A stretch of DNA of 64,000 nt from Amycolatopsis nigrescens CSC17Ta-90 (GTDB lineage Bacteria; Actinomycetota; Actinomycetes; Mycobacteriales; Pseudonocardiaceae). Below the pieces are notes generated by a model that ran no database searches, was not told the origin of the DNA, and saw nothing but the letters and a program-made list of their open reading frames with translations. Location: assembly GCF_000384315.1 (NCBI RefSeq), contig NZ_ARVW01000001.1, positions 5,890,157-5,954,156 on the forward strand, written 5' to 3'. Below, piece by piece: positions 53,408 to 61,932 of this stretch. The number at the start of each line of letters is the position of its first letter. Position 1 is the first letter of the stretch. The position numbers were made by a program, and so were the translations under genes.

Positions 53408-54465
53408 ACGGGATGGAGACGGGCACCTTCCGCGCGGTCTTCGTCCGCCCCGGTGACGGAGGCTGGGGCAAGGGCCTGCTGCTGCGCCCGGATGCCAAGC
53501 GCACCAAGGTGCTTTCGGTGACCGGTGGCGGTGTGCACCCGGTGGCCGCGCGGATCGCCGAGTTGACCGGGACCGAGCCGGTGGACGGGTTCACCACCAG
53601 CGTGCCGGACGAAGAGGTGCTGGCCGCGGTGATCAACTGCGGTGGCACGGCCAGGATCGGGGTCTACCCGCGCAAGGGCATCCCCACCGTGGACGTCTAC
53701 GCGGGCGCGCCGGGCGGCCCGCTGGCCAGGTTCATCACCGAGGAGCTGTTCGTCTCGGCGGTCGGTGTCGGCGAGGTGGCGCCGACCGAGGCCAGCACTG
53801 CGTCCACAGCGTCCACTAAGGACGGTGCCGGTGCGGCGGGGCCGGTGGTGCCGCCCCGTGCCGAACGCCCGTCCGCGCGAGAGGTCGCCGCCACGGTCAC
53901 CGGCGGGGAGGGCACCGGGTTCGGCCGGGCGTTCAACGCGGTCTCCGGGGTGTTCGTCCGGTTCGGCACCGGGGTGGGCTCGATCGTGAACACCATGCTG
54001 GCTTCCGGGCGGCAGACCATCGAGCTGACGCTGAACACGATCCTGCCTTTCATGGCGTATGTGAGCCTGCTGCTCGGCATCGTCACCTACACCGGGGTGG
54101 CCAGGTGGATGGGCGAGTTCCTGTCGCCGATCGCGAGCAACCCGGTCGGCCTGGTGGTGATCGCGCTGGTGGCCGCGCTGCCGTTCCTGTCCCCGATCCT
54201 GGGACCTGGTGCGGCCATCGCGCAGGTGATCGGCACCTTGATGGGCAGCCAGATCGCGATCGGCGCGCTGCCCGTGCAGTACGCGCTGCCCACGCTGTTC
54301 GCGATCAACGGCCAGGCCGGCTGCGACTTCATCCCGGTCGGGCTCGCACTCGGCGAGGCCAAACCGGAGACGGTCGCGGTGGGCACCCCGGCCGTGCTGA
54401 TCAGCAGGATGATCACCGCGCCGCTGGCGGTCGTGATCGCCTGGGCCGCCAGTTTCGGTCTGTGA
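53404..54465 (+). CDS. srlE: glucitol-type PTS IIB component
   Basis: A 353-residue IIB/IIBC2 protein. The cytoplasmic IIB domain carries the phosphorylation Cys79 in 'AAVINCGGTARIGVYPRKGIPTVDVY', and a Ser/Thr/Ala-rich linker follows (about 130-160). The membrane domain with 'ILPFMAYVSLLLGIVTYTGVARWMGE', 'PFLSPILGPGAAIAQVIGTLMGSQIA' and 'INGQAGCDFIPVGLALGEA' matches GutE/SrlE. GTG start coupled to srlA. It passes phosphate from IIA to the incoming polyol. Confidence 0.93.
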   Translation: MNGMETGTFRAVFVRPGDGGWGKGLLLRPDAKRTKVLSVTGGGVHPVAARIAELTGTEPVDGFTTSVPDEEVLAAVINCGGTARIGVYPRKGIPTVDVYAGAPGGPLARFITEELFVSAVGVGEVAPTEASTASTASTKDGAGAAGPVVPPRAERPSAREVAATVTGGEGTGFGRAFNAVSGVFVRFGTGVGSIVNTMLASGRQTIELTLNTILPFMAYVSLLLGIVTYTGVARWMGEFLSPIASNPVGLVVIALVAALPFLSPILGPGAAIAQVIGTLMGSQIAIGALPVQYALPTLFAINGQAGCDFIPVGLALGEAKPETVAVGTPAVLISRMITAPLAVVIAWAASFGL

Positions 54466-54479
54466 GAAGGGATTCGCCT

Positions 54480-54854
54480 GTGAGCGTCTATTACGAGAGC
54501 ACCGTCCTGCGTTCCGGCGAGGAGGTCCGCGACATGGTGGACGGCGGGGTGCTGATCCTCTACGCGGACCCGATCCCGGACGCGCTGGAAAGCGTCAGCG
54601 TGGTGCACGGGCCGGCCGCCGCCCCCGGCCGGGAGATCCGGCCCGGCGACCTTTTCCGTTGTGGTGAAGAGGAGATCGAGCTGCGGGCGGTCGGCGAGCT
54701 GGCGCACGAGAACCTGCGCACGCTCGGGCATCTCGTGGTCTACCTCAATGTGGACGAGGGCACCGCGCTGCTGCCCGGCGCGGTGCACGGCAAGGGCGAG
54801 CTCTCCGTGCCGGCGGCCGGTGCGCGGGTCACGCTGAGCGGCGTGGCCCGGTGA
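54480..54854 (+). CDS. srlB: glucitol-type PTS IIA component
   Basis: A 124-residue cytoplasmic protein. 'LRAVGELAHENLRTLGHLVVYLN' is the most characteristic PTSIIA-gutA block. His43 in 'SVVHGPAA' coincides with the phosphorylated histidine position I recall for the E. coli protein. GTG start; stop overlaps the gutM start. No gene for enzyme I or HPr is in the window, so they must be encoded elsewhere. Confidence 0.9.
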   Translation: MSVYYESTVLRSGEEVRDMVDGGVLILYADPIPDALESVSVVHGPAAAPGREIRPGDLFRCGEEEIELRAVGELAHENLRTLGHLVVYLNVDEGTALLPGAVHGKGELSVPAAGARVTLSGVAR

Positions 54855-55222
54855 ACTGGCAGACGGCCGCCGTGCTGGTGGCCGCGTTCGCCGCCGCGGG
54901 GCTGCTGAGCTACCGGCAGCACCTCGGCTACCAGCGGGCGGTGAACAGGGTGGCGACCGAGGAGAACCGCGCCGGGGTCCTGCTGGTCACCGGCAGGGCG
55001 AAGGGAAGGCTGCGCGGCGCGGTGGTGCTGTTGGTGCTCGACCGCCGCCGGAACGAGGTCGTCCGGGCGCTGGCCATGGAGGGCGCTTCGGTGTTCGCCA
55101 CCATCCGCGAGCGTCCCGACCTGCGCGGCCCAGCCGCCGCCCTCGCCTCCCGCGCCACCTCCAAACCTCTCCGCCGCGCCGTTTCCGACGCCCTCACCAT
55201 GGCCCGCCGCCTCACGGCCTGA
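54851..55222 (+). CDS. gutM: GutM-family protein
   Basis: 123 residues. One N-terminal hydrophobic segment ('AAVLVAAFAAAGLLSYRQHLGYQRAVNRV') precedes a small soluble domain ('GVLLVTGRAKGRLRGAVVLLVLDRRRNEVVRALAMEGASVFATI'), as in the glucitol-operon activator GutM (SrlM). GTG start coupled to srlB (GTGA). In E. coli GutM works with a DeoR repressor; here the partner is a SorC protein. It is the last gene before a hairpin that separates the PTS genes from the catabolic genes. Confidence 0.88.
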   Translation: MNWQTAAVLVAAFAAAGLLSYRQHLGYQRAVNRVATEENRAGVLLVTGRAKGRLRGAVVLLVLDRRRNEVVRALAMEGASVFATIRERPDLRGPAAALASRATSKPLRRAVSDALTMARRLTA

Positions 55223-55225
55223 AAT

Positions 55226-55278
55226 GCAGCGAAGGCCACCTTGCCTGCGTTGAACGCAGGCAAGGTGGCCTTCGCTGC
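55226..55278. terminator. long hairpin, family B copy 3
   Basis: Perfect 23-base stem (arms 55226-55248 and 55256-55278, loop GTTGAAC) with core GAAGGCCACCTT. It starts 4 bases after the gutM stop, dividing the PTS genes from the enzymes downstream, and may attenuate transcription between them. Confidence 0.8.
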
Positions 55279-55290
55279 GTCCGCGGGTAT

Positions 55291-55387
55291 GTGCACAAAG
55301 GTGCAGGTCGGGGCACTTGTGTGCGGCTGGATCCGCGTGCTACCAAGGAAAGCACCACGGTGCACAGTGTGTGCACATAGGTGCAAA
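55291..55387 (+). promoter_or_regulatory. reiterated GTGCAC element before the DXR-like gene
   Basis: GTGCACAAAGGTGCAGG (55291-55307) and GTGCACATAGGTGCAAA (55371-55387) are direct repeats exactly 80 bases apart. A palindromic pair GTGCAC-AGTGT-GTGCAC (55360-55376) overlaps the second, and GCACTTGTGTGC lies between. It looks like a multi-site operator for an internal promoter. Confidence 0.5.
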
Positions 55388-55405
55388 CCCCCGGAGGGCA
55401 TGCGC

Positions 55406-56716
55406 ATGAGCTACGTCGACCGCCTGCGAGCGCGCGAACGGGAACTGGGCAGGCCGGTGCGGATCGGGCTGGTCGGCGCCGGGCAGATGGGCCTCGGCTT
55501 CGTGGTGCAGGCCGGTCGCATCCCCGGCATGGAGATCGCGGCCATCGCCGATATCGCGCCGGACCGGGGAGTGCGCGCCTTCGCCCGCGCCGGCCGCGGT
55601 GACGTGCTCGCCGGCGGTTCCCCGTTCGAACTGGTCACCGCGGTCGGGCAGGGCAGGCCGGTGGTGGTCGAGGACGCCGGGCTGCTCACCGGGCTGCCGG
55701 TGGACGTGCTGGTGGACGCCAGCGGGGTGCCCGAGGTCGGTGCCAGGATCGCCTTCGCCGGGCTGCTGGCCGGCAAGGACATCGCGTTGCTGAACGTGGA
55801 GTGCGACGTGACCGTCGGGCTGGTGCTGGCCGAGCTGGCCGCCGGGCTCGGCCGGGTCTACACCGTGTGCCGCGGTGACGAACCGGTGGAGTGCAAGGCA
55901 TTGGTGGACTACGCGCGCGATATCGGCTTCACGGTGGTCTGCGCCGGCAAGGGCAAGAACAACCCGCTGGACCCCGCCGCCACCCCGGACTCGGTGGCCG
56001 CGCAGGCCGCCGCCAAGGGCATGAACCCGCACATGCTGGCCAGCTTCGTGGACGGCTCGAAGACCATGATCGAGATGGCCGCGCTGGCCAACGCCGCCGA
56101 CCTGCGGGTCGCCCGCCGCGGGATGACCGGCCCTTACTCCACAGTGGACACTCTGGCGGCGACCTTCCGGCCGGACCTGCCCGGCGACGTCGGCGTGGTG
56201 GACTACTGCACCGGCCCGGTCGCCCCGGGAGTCTTCGTGATCGGGCACCACGACGATCCGGTGGTGGCCGAGGAACTGGCCTACCTCGGCATGGGCGACG
56301 GGCCCTACTACACCTTCTACCGGCCGTTCCACCTGGCCAGCGTGGAGGCGCCGCTGAGCGTCGCCGAGGCGGTGCTCGACCGGCGGCCGAGCCTGGCGCC
56401 GGTCGCCTGGAACGCCGAAGTGCTCGCGGTGGCCAAACGGGACCTGCGAGCCGGCGAGCTGATCGACGGTATCGGCGGAGAGACGGTGTACGGCCTCACC
56501 GACTCCGCCGCCGTCGCGCGCGAAGGAGACTTCGTGCCGCTCGGCCTCGCGCCTGGCGCGCGGGTGCGGCACGACGTGGCCGCCGGGACCGTGCTGAGCC
56601 GGACCGAGCTGGTCGTCGACGAGACCTCCACGATCGCCGCGCTGCGCCGCCTGCAGGACCGGCTGGTACTCGGTGAACCGGCGCGATCCGTTCTGCCGCA
56701 AGGCGTTCCGGCCTGA
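55406..56716 (+). CDS. COG4091 oxidoreductase with SAF domain (DXR-like/DRL family)
   Basis: About 436 residues. The N-terminal Rossmann domain has GAGQMG at 24-29 ('VRIGLVGAGQMGLGFVVQ'). The middle region ('CRGDEPVECKALVDYARDIGFTVVCAGKGKNNPLDPAATPDSV', 'NPHMLASFVDGSKTMIEMAALANA') is typical of homoserine-dehydrogenase-like COG4091 proteins. The C-terminal SAF domain reads 'LAVAKRDLRAGELIDGIGGETVYG'. Members of this family in Brucella replace DXR by converting deoxyxylulose phosphate to methylerythritol phosphate, but most members are untested. ATG 55406 is set by GGAGGG; ATG 55400 is too close. It takes the place of srlD in the operon. Confidence 0.82.
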   Translation: MSYVDRLRARERELGRPVRIGLVGAGQMGLGFVVQAGRIPGMEIAAIADIAPDRGVRAFARAGRGDVLAGGSPFELVTAVGQGRPVVVEDAGLLTGLPVDVLVDASGVPEVGARIAFAGLLAGKDIALLNVECDVTVGLVLAELAAGLGRVYTVCRGDEPVECKALVDYARDIGFTVVCAGKGKNNPLDPAATPDSVAAQAAAKGMNPHMLASFVDGSKTMIEMAALANAADLRVARRGMTGPYSTVDTLAATFRPDLPGDVGVVDYCTGPVAPGVFVIGHHDDPVVAEELAYLGMGDGPYYTFYRPFHLASVEAPLSVAEAVLDRRPSLAPVAWNAEVLAVAKRDLRAGELIDGIGGETVYGLTDSAAVAREGDFVPLGLAPGARVRHDVAAGTVLSRTELVVDETSTIAALRRLQDRLVLGEPARSVLPQGVPA

Positions 56717-56730
56717 GAGGAAGACGAGCG

Positions 56731-57693
56731 ATGGACCTGATCGGTGACGCGGGCACCGCCCGCCGGGCACTGCTGCTGATGTGGACGATCCGCCGGTTCG
56801 AGGAGGCGGTGGACGACCTGTTCGCCCGCGGCCTGATGCACGGCACCATGCATCTCTCGATCGGCCAGGAGGCGGTGCCGGTCGGTGCCTGCCTGGCGCT
56901 CGGCGAAGGGGACTACATCACCTCGACTCACCGCGGGCACGGGCACTGCATCGCCAAGGGCGCCCGGCTGGACCGGATGATGGCCGAGCTGCTGGCCAAG
57001 GAGACCGGGTACTGCCGTGGCCGCGGCGGTTCCATGCACATCGCCGACGTGGCCGGCGGCAACCTCGGTGCGAACGGGATCGTGGCGGGCGGGGTGCCGA
57101 TCGCGGCCGGGGCCGCGCTCGCGGTGCGGCTGCGCGGTGGCGCGCAGGCGGTGGTGAGCTTCTTCGGGGACGGGGCGGTGAACGAGGGCGCCTGGCACGA
57201 GGGCGTGAACCTGGCCGCGGTCTGGGACTTGCCGGTGGTGTTCGTCTGCGAGAACAACCAGTACGGCATGTCCATGTCGGTGGAGCGGGCGGCCAGGGTG
57301 AAACGGCTGGCCGAACGCGCCGCCGCGTACGGCATTCCGGGGGTGACCGTGGACGGCAACGATCCGCAGGAGGTGCACGACGCGGTGGCCGATGCGCTGG
57401 CCGCCGCCAGGGCAGGGCAGGGGCCGGCGCTGGTCGAGGCCGTCACCTACCGCTGGAAGGGCCATTCCAAGAGCGACAAGAACCTGTACCGGACCCGCGA
57501 CGAGATCGAACGGTGGCGCGAGCGCGACCCGATCGCGCGGTTCGAGGCCGCGGTGGCTCCGGTGCTGGGCGAGGCCGGCGTCACCGAATGCCGGGACGAG
57601 GCCGTCCGGCGGGTGCGCGCGGCGATCCGGGAAGCTGGCGCCGCGCCGGATGCCTCCGCCGGGGCGCTGGCCGACGCGGTCTACGCGAGCTGA
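56731..57693 (+). CDS. acetoin-dehydrogenase-type E1 alpha subunit
   Basis: A 320-residue ThDP-binding subunit. '[13 protein letters not shown]' (66-78), '[14 protein letters not shown]', the ThDP motif [15 protein letters not shown] (146-160) and 'ENNQYGMS' are all present; '[16 protein letters not shown]' holds the phosphorylation-loop region. Size fits AcoA and branched-chain E1 alpha proteins. It decarboxylates or cleaves a 2-oxo or acyloin substrate; neighbours favour an acyloin. Start ATG follows GAGAGGAAGACGAG. Confidence 0.92.
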   Translation: MDLIGDAGTARRALLLMWTIRRFEEAVDDLFARGLMHGTMHLSIGQEAVPVGACLALGEGDYITSTHRGHGHCIAKGARLDRMMAELLAKETGYCRGRGGSMHIADVAGGNLGANGIVAGGVPIAAGAALAVRLRGGAQAVVSFFGDGAVNEGAWHEGVNLAAVWDLPVVFVCENNQYGMSMSVERAARVKRLAERAAAYGIPGVTVDGNDPQEVHDAVADALAAARAGQGPALVEAVTYRWKGHSKSDKNLYRTRDEIERWRERDPIARFEAAVAPVLGEAGVTECRDEAVRRVRAAIREAGAAPDASAGALADAVYAS

Positions 57694-57701
57694 GGAGAGG
57701 T

Positions 57702-58706
57702 ATGACAGCGGTACTACCCGGGCAGCGCACGCTGACCTACGCCGAGGCCGTGCGCGCGGCGCTGGCGCAGGCGATGACCGAGGACGAACGGGTGTTCCTG
57801 CTCGGCGAGGACGTGGGCACCTACGGCGGCGCGTTCGGCGTGAGCGGGGATCTGGTGCACACCTTCGGCGCGGACCGGGTGCGTGACACCCCGATCAGCG
57901 AGCTGGGCATCGTCGGCGCCGCGGTCGGCGCGGCGCTGGCCGGGATGCGGCCGGTGGTGGAGATCCAGTTCTCCGACTTCACCGCGCAGGCCATGGACCA
58001 GATCGCCAACCAGGCCGCCAAGATCCATTTCATGCTGGGCGGCGCGGCCACCGTGCCGATGGTGCTCCGCGCCCCCGGCGGTTCGGGAACCGGTGCGGCG
58101 GCACAGCATTCGCAGAGCCTCGAAGCCTGGTTCGTGCACGTGCCCGGCCTGAAGGTGGTCATGCCGGCCACCCCGGCCGACGCGAAGGGCCTGCTGCTGG
58201 CCGCGATCGACGACCCGAACCCGGTGCTCGTGTTGGAGCACAAGCTGCTCTACAAGCAGAGCGGCCCGGTGCCGGAGGCCGCCGAGCGGGTGCCGCTCGG
58301 CGTGGCGGCGGTGCGCCGCGAGGGTCGCGACCTGACGATCGTGGCCACCGGGGTGATGGTCTCCCGATCGCTGGAAGCGGCCGAACAGCTTGCCGCGCAA
58401 GGTATCGAAGCCACCGTACTGGACCCTCGCACCCTGTTGCCGCTGGACAGTAAGACCATTGTGGACAGTGTGACGGGCACCGGCAGGGCGCTGCTGGTGC
58501 AGGAGGCGCCGAAGACGGCGGGCTTCATGGCCGAGGTGTCCGCGGTGCTCGCCGAGTCCCCTGCCTTCGGTCATCTGCGCGCTCCGGTCACCAGGCTGTG
58601 CGGGCTGGACGTACCGATTCCCTATGCGCCGCAGCTGGAACGGGCCGCGGTGCCGCAGGTCGAGGACATCGTGACAGCGGCAGGGGAGCTGGTGCGGCGG
58701 TGGTAG
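57702..58706 (+). CDS. acetoin-dehydrogenase-type E1 beta subunit
   Basis: 334 residues. '[58 protein letters not shown]' and '[25 protein letters not shown]' match E1 beta proteins. '[22 protein letters not shown]' carries the active-site His. 8 bases after the alpha-subunit stop, with GAGGAGAGG just before ATG 57702. It forms an alpha2beta2 complex with the preceding product. Confidence 0.93.
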   Translation: MTAVLPGQRTLTYAEAVRAALAQAMTEDERVFLLGEDVGTYGGAFGVSGDLVHTFGADRVRDTPISELGIVGAAVGAALAGMRPVVEIQFSDFTAQAMDQIANQAAKIHFMLGGAATVPMVLRAPGGSGTGAAAQHSQSLEAWFVHVPGLKVVMPATPADAKGLLLAAIDDPNPVLVLEHKLLYKQSGPVPEAAERVPLGVAAVRREGRDLTIVATGVMVSRSLEAAEQLAAQGIEATVLDPRTLLPLDSKTIVDSVTGTGRALLVQEAPKTAGFMAEVSAVLAESPAFGHLRAPVTRLCGLDVPIPYAPQLERAAVPQVEDIVTAAGELVRRW

Positions 58707-59824
58707 CGAACGAGGTCGCGCTGGTCATGCCGAAGATGTCGATGACCATGACCGAGGGCACCTTCGTCGCCTGGCACAAGGCCGAGGGCGACCAGGTGCG
58801 GGCCGGTGAGGTGGTCTGCGAGGTGACCACGGACAAGGTGGACATGGAGGTGGAGGCGACCGTCGACGGCACGCTGACCAGGCTGCTCGCCGCGCCCGAG
58901 CAGGTGCTCGCGGTCGGCGAGCCGATCGGTTACCTGGCCACCGCCGCCGAGGACCTGCTCGCCGGCCTGTTCGACCAGCCCGCCCCCGAACCGGCTGCAC
59001 CGCGAGCACTGCCACGGCCCGAACCGGCCGTGGCCGCCACGGACCGGGTGGCCGCGGTACCGGCGGCGCGGCGACTGGCCGCGGCACGCGGCGTCGACCT
59101 GAGCACGGTGAGCCCGACCGGGCCGTGGCACACCATTCGACTGTCCGATTTGGACAGCGTGGATACTGTGGACGCTGCGCCAGCCAGGCGCAGGCCGAAG
59201 AACGCCAGGGCGGCGGTGGCGCGCCGGATGTCGGCCAGCGCCGGGGTGCCGCAGTTCGTGCTGTACCGCGAGTTGGACCTGGAGCTAGCGGACGCGGCAC
59301 GCGGTGGCAACGGCTGGACCGCGGTGTTCGTGCACGCCTTCGCCGAAGCGCTTCGGCACCATGTCGACCTGAACGCGGAGTGGACCGACGACGGCGTCCG
59401 GCGGCACGAGCACGTCGGGGTGGCGGTCGCGGTGGACACCGAGCGCGGGCTGCTCGCGCCGGTGCTGCCCGATCCCGACCTGGCCGGGCTGGACGAACTG
59501 TCCGGCCGGATCGCGGACGTGCTCCGCCGGGCCCGCGCCGGCCGGCTGTCGCTGGCCGAGTTGGCCGGCGGTACCACCACCTTTTCCAATCTCGGCGGGC
59601 TTGGCGTGGATTCGTTCCAGGCGTTGGTGAGCCCGCCGCAGGCCACCGCGCTGTCGCTGGGCGCGGTCCGGCGGCGGGTGGTGCCGGTGGACGGTGGTGC
59701 CGGGGTGCGGCTGCGCGCCACCGCCGGGCTGAGCGTGGACCACCGGGTGGCGGACGGGGCGGCGGCGGCCCGGCTGCTCGGCACCCTGCAGCGGATCTTG
59801 GACCTGCCCCGGCGCCCCGTATGA
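58700..59824 (+). CDS. dihydrolipoamide acetyltransferase-type E2
   Basis: About 374 residues from GTG 58700, overlapping the E1 beta stop by 7 bases. One N-terminal lipoyl domain has Lys46 in '[13 protein letters not shown]'. A subunit-binding domain ('[23 protein letters not shown]') and a short catalytic domain ending '[19 protein letters not shown]' follow; DHRVADG retains His and Asp-Gly. Shorter than the sucB product (one lipoyl domain, compact linkers). It transfers the acetyl group formed by E1 to CoA. It must rely on an E3 from elsewhere, for example lpd. Confidence 0.92.
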   Translation: MVANEVALVMPKMSMTMTEGTFVAWHKAEGDQVRAGEVVCEVTTDKVDMEVEATVDGTLTRLLAAPEQVLAVGEPIGYLATAAEDLLAGLFDQPAPEPAAPRALPRPEPAVAATDRVAAVPAARRLAAARGVDLSTVSPTGPWHTIRLSDLDSVDTVDAAPARRRPKNARAAVARRMSASAGVPQFVLYRELDLELADAARGGNGWTAVFVHAFAEALRHHVDLNAEWTDDGVRRHEHVGVAVAVDTERGLLAPVLPDPDLAGLDELSGRIADVLRRARAGRLSLAELAGGTTTFSNLGGLGVDSFQALVSPPQATALSLGAVRRRVVPVDGGAGVRLRATAGLSVDHRVADGAAAARLLGTLQRILDLPRRPV

Positions 59825-60588
59825 TTTCCCTTGTGGCGGAACGAGAAGGCAGACGGCGGCGCGGCCGTGCCCGGCCGCCGTTCGCGGCGGGCGTGGTGCT
59901 GGCCAGCGGTGCCGGCACCAGGGTCGGCGCCAGCCTGAACAAGGTCTACCTGCCACTGGCCGGGCGACGGCTGGTCTCCTGGTCGCTGTCCGCGTTCCAC
60001 CGGGTGCCCGATGTCGGGGTGCTGGTGCTGGTCGCCCGCCCGCAGGACGGTGAGCTGGTCGACTGGGTACTGGATCGGGAAGTGGCCGGCGCTGAGGTCG
60101 AGGTGGTCTTCGGCGGGGACACCCGGCAGGGCTCGGAGCTGCGCGCGCTGCGGCAGCTGGCCGCCCGCATCGACTCCGGCGTGATCGACACGGTGCTCAT
60201 CCACGACGCGGCCCGACCGCTGGTCAGCCCGGCGCTGATCAGCGGTGTGCTGCATTCGGCGCGGCGGCACGGGGGAGCCATCCCCGGCTTGCCCGCGGAC
60301 GACATCGCCGCGGTGGGCGAGGACGATGGACGGCTCACCGAACTGTCCGCCGGTTCGATGATCAGGGCGCAGACTCCGCAGGGTTTCCGCGCCGCGCCGC
60401 TGCTGGCCGCCTACGAACAGGCCGCTCGCGAAGAGTTCGTGGGCACCGACACGGCGTCCTGCATGGAACAGTTCTCCGCGCTGCCGGTGCACTGGGTGCG
60501 CGGCGAGCAGCAGAACTTCAAGATCACCTACCCGCACGACCTGCTGGTCGCCGAGCAGGTGCTGTCGGCTTCGGACTACCAGACCTGA
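59821..60588 (+). CDS. IspD-like cytidylyltransferase
   Basis: A 255-residue IspD/TarI-fold nucleotidyltransferase. The CTP site is 'ASGAGTRVGASLNK' (28-41). HDAARP (128-133), QTPQGF (184-189), TDTAS (209-213) and KITYPHD (234-240) are the substrate and metal motifs of IspD. A basic 20-residue N-terminus is unusual. ATG 59821 overlaps the E2 stop (ATGA). It forms CDP-methylerythritol or another CDP-polyol; an ordinary IspD is expected elsewhere in the genome because no ispF is next to it. Confidence 0.88.
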   Translation: MISLVAEREGRRRRGRARPPFAAGVVLASGAGTRVGASLNKVYLPLAGRRLVSWSLSAFHRVPDVGVLVLVARPQDGELVDWVLDREVAGAEVEVVFGGDTRQGSELRALRQLAARIDSGVIDTVLIHDAARPLVSPALISGVLHSARRHGGAIPGLPADDIAAVGEDDGRLTELSAGSMIRAQTPQGFRAAPLLAAYEQAAREEFVGTDTASCMEQFSALPVHWVRGEQQNFKITYPHDLLVAEQVLSASDYQT

Positions 60589-60597
60589 GGTGAGCGG

Positions 60598-60933
60598 ATG
60601 GGCACCGTCGAGCACGTGACGCTGGTCTGCACCGGCTGCGGGCAGGAAACGCGGCACGAACTCGCCTATGCCGGCCGGCTGCTGGTGCTGACTACCTGCA
60701 CCCGGTGCGGCAACAGCATCGAACGCGATGTGCGGGCGCGCTACCTCGCCGACCTGCGCCAGCGGATGGTCAGCAAACCTGGTCGGATGCTGCGCCGGTT
60801 CCGCCGCCACCCGCTCGCGTTCACCAGCTCACTGCCGCGTACCGCACCGGCCAAGCCGCTGGAGCTGATCGCCGAGGTCCGGCTCGTCTGGCGGGCCGCC
60901 GCGGACGCCAGACGAGCCGACCGTCGTGAGTAG
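60598..60933 (+). CDS. zinc-ribbon protein
   Basis: 111 residues. Two CxxC knuckles ('LVCTGCGQETRHE' and 'LTTCTRCGNSIERD') form a rubredoxin-like zinc ribbon, followed by a basic helix-rich tail ('RMLRRFRRHPLAF'). Such proteins are often annotated as 'bh protein'. It follows the IspD-like gene by 9 bases and may belong to the operon. Its stop TAG abuts the stop of the convergent gene. Function unknown. Confidence 0.7.
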   Translation: MGTVEHVTLVCTGCGQETRHELAYAGRLLVLTTCTRCGNSIERDVRARYLADLRQRMVSKPGRMLRRFRRHPLAFTSSLPRTAPAKPLELIAEVRLVWRAAADARRADRRE

Positions 60934-61923
60934 TTACGGGCTCTTGGTCAGCGACGGGTCGCGCTCGACCACGCCGTCCAGCGCGTCGTCGATCGCGGTG
61001 AGCAGATCCGCGTCCAGCTTCACCCCGGCCGCCTTGACGTTCTCGTGCACCTGCTCGGGGCGGGACGCGCCGACGATCGCCGAGGCCACGTTCGGGTTCT
61101 GCAGCACCCAGGCCACCGCGAGCTGGGCCAGCGACAGCCCGGCCTGCTGAGCCAGCGGCTCCAGCTTCGCCACCGCGGTCAGCACCTCGTCACGCAGGAA
61201 GCGCTTGACGAAGTTCGCGCCGCCCTTTTCGTCGGTGGCCCGCGAGCCCTCGGGCAGCGCCTGGCCCGGCTTGTACTTGCCGGTCAGCACGCCCTGCGCG
61301 ATCGGCGACCAGACGATCTGGCTGAGCCCTTCCCGCTCCGAGGCCGGGATCACCTGCTCCTCGATCACCCGCCACAGCGCGTTGTACTGCGGCTGGTTCG
61401 AGATCAGCGGCACGTGCAGCTCGCGGGCGAGTGCGGCGCCCCGGCTGATCTCCTCGGCGGACCATTCGGAGACGCCGATGTAGAGCACCTTGCCCTGGCG
61501 GACCAGGTCGGCGAAGGCGAGGAAGGTCTCCTCCAGCGGCACCGTCCGGTCGAAGCGGTGTGCCTGGTAGAGGTCGAGGTAGTCGGTCTGCAGCCGCTTC
61601 AGCGACGCGTTCGCCGACTCCATGATGTGCTTGCGGCCCAGCCCGCGGTCGTTGGGCCCGCCGGGGCCGGTCGGCCAGAAGACCTTGGTGAAGATCTCCA
61701 GGCTCTCCCGGCGCTGACCGGCCAGGCCGCGGCCGAGTACGGACTCCGCCGCGGTGTTCGCATACACGTCGGCGGTGTCGAAGGTGGTGATGCCGGCGTC
61801 CAGCGCCGCCTTGATGCAGGCCTGCGCCTGATCCTCTTCGACCTGGGAACCGTGGGTGAGCCAGTTGCCGTACGAGATTTCACTGATGTTCAGGCCACTG
61901 CGGCCGAGGCGACGAAACTCCAT
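60934..61923 (-). CDS. aldo/keto reductase
   Basis: A 329-residue TIM-barrel NADPH reductase of the Kv-beta/YajO-like group. 'GITTFDTADVYANTAAESVLG' holds the catalytic Asp and Tyr, 'IFTKVFW' the Lys, 'YLDLYQAHRFD' the His, and 'PIAQGVLTGKYKPGQ' and 'IVGASRPEQVHENV' bind NADPH. Reduces an unknown carbonyl. It converges on the PTS cluster. Confidence 0.92.
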   Translation of the reverse strand: MEFRRLGRSGLNISEISYGNWLTHGSQVEEDQAQACIKAALDAGITTFDTADVYANTAAESVLGRGLAGQRRESLEIFTKVFWPTGPGGPNDRGLGRKHIMESANASLKRLQTDYLDLYQAHRFDRTVPLEETFLAFADLVRQGKVLYIGVSEWSAEEISRGAALARELHVPLISNQPQYNALWRVIEEQVIPASEREGLSQIVWSPIAQGVLTGKYKPGQALPEGSRATDEKGGANFVKRFLRDEVLTAVAKLEPLAQQAGLSLAQLAVAWVLQNPNVASAIVGASRPEQVHENVKAAGVKLDADLLTAIDDALDGVVERDPSLTKSP

Positions 61924-61932
61924 GCGAACAGC

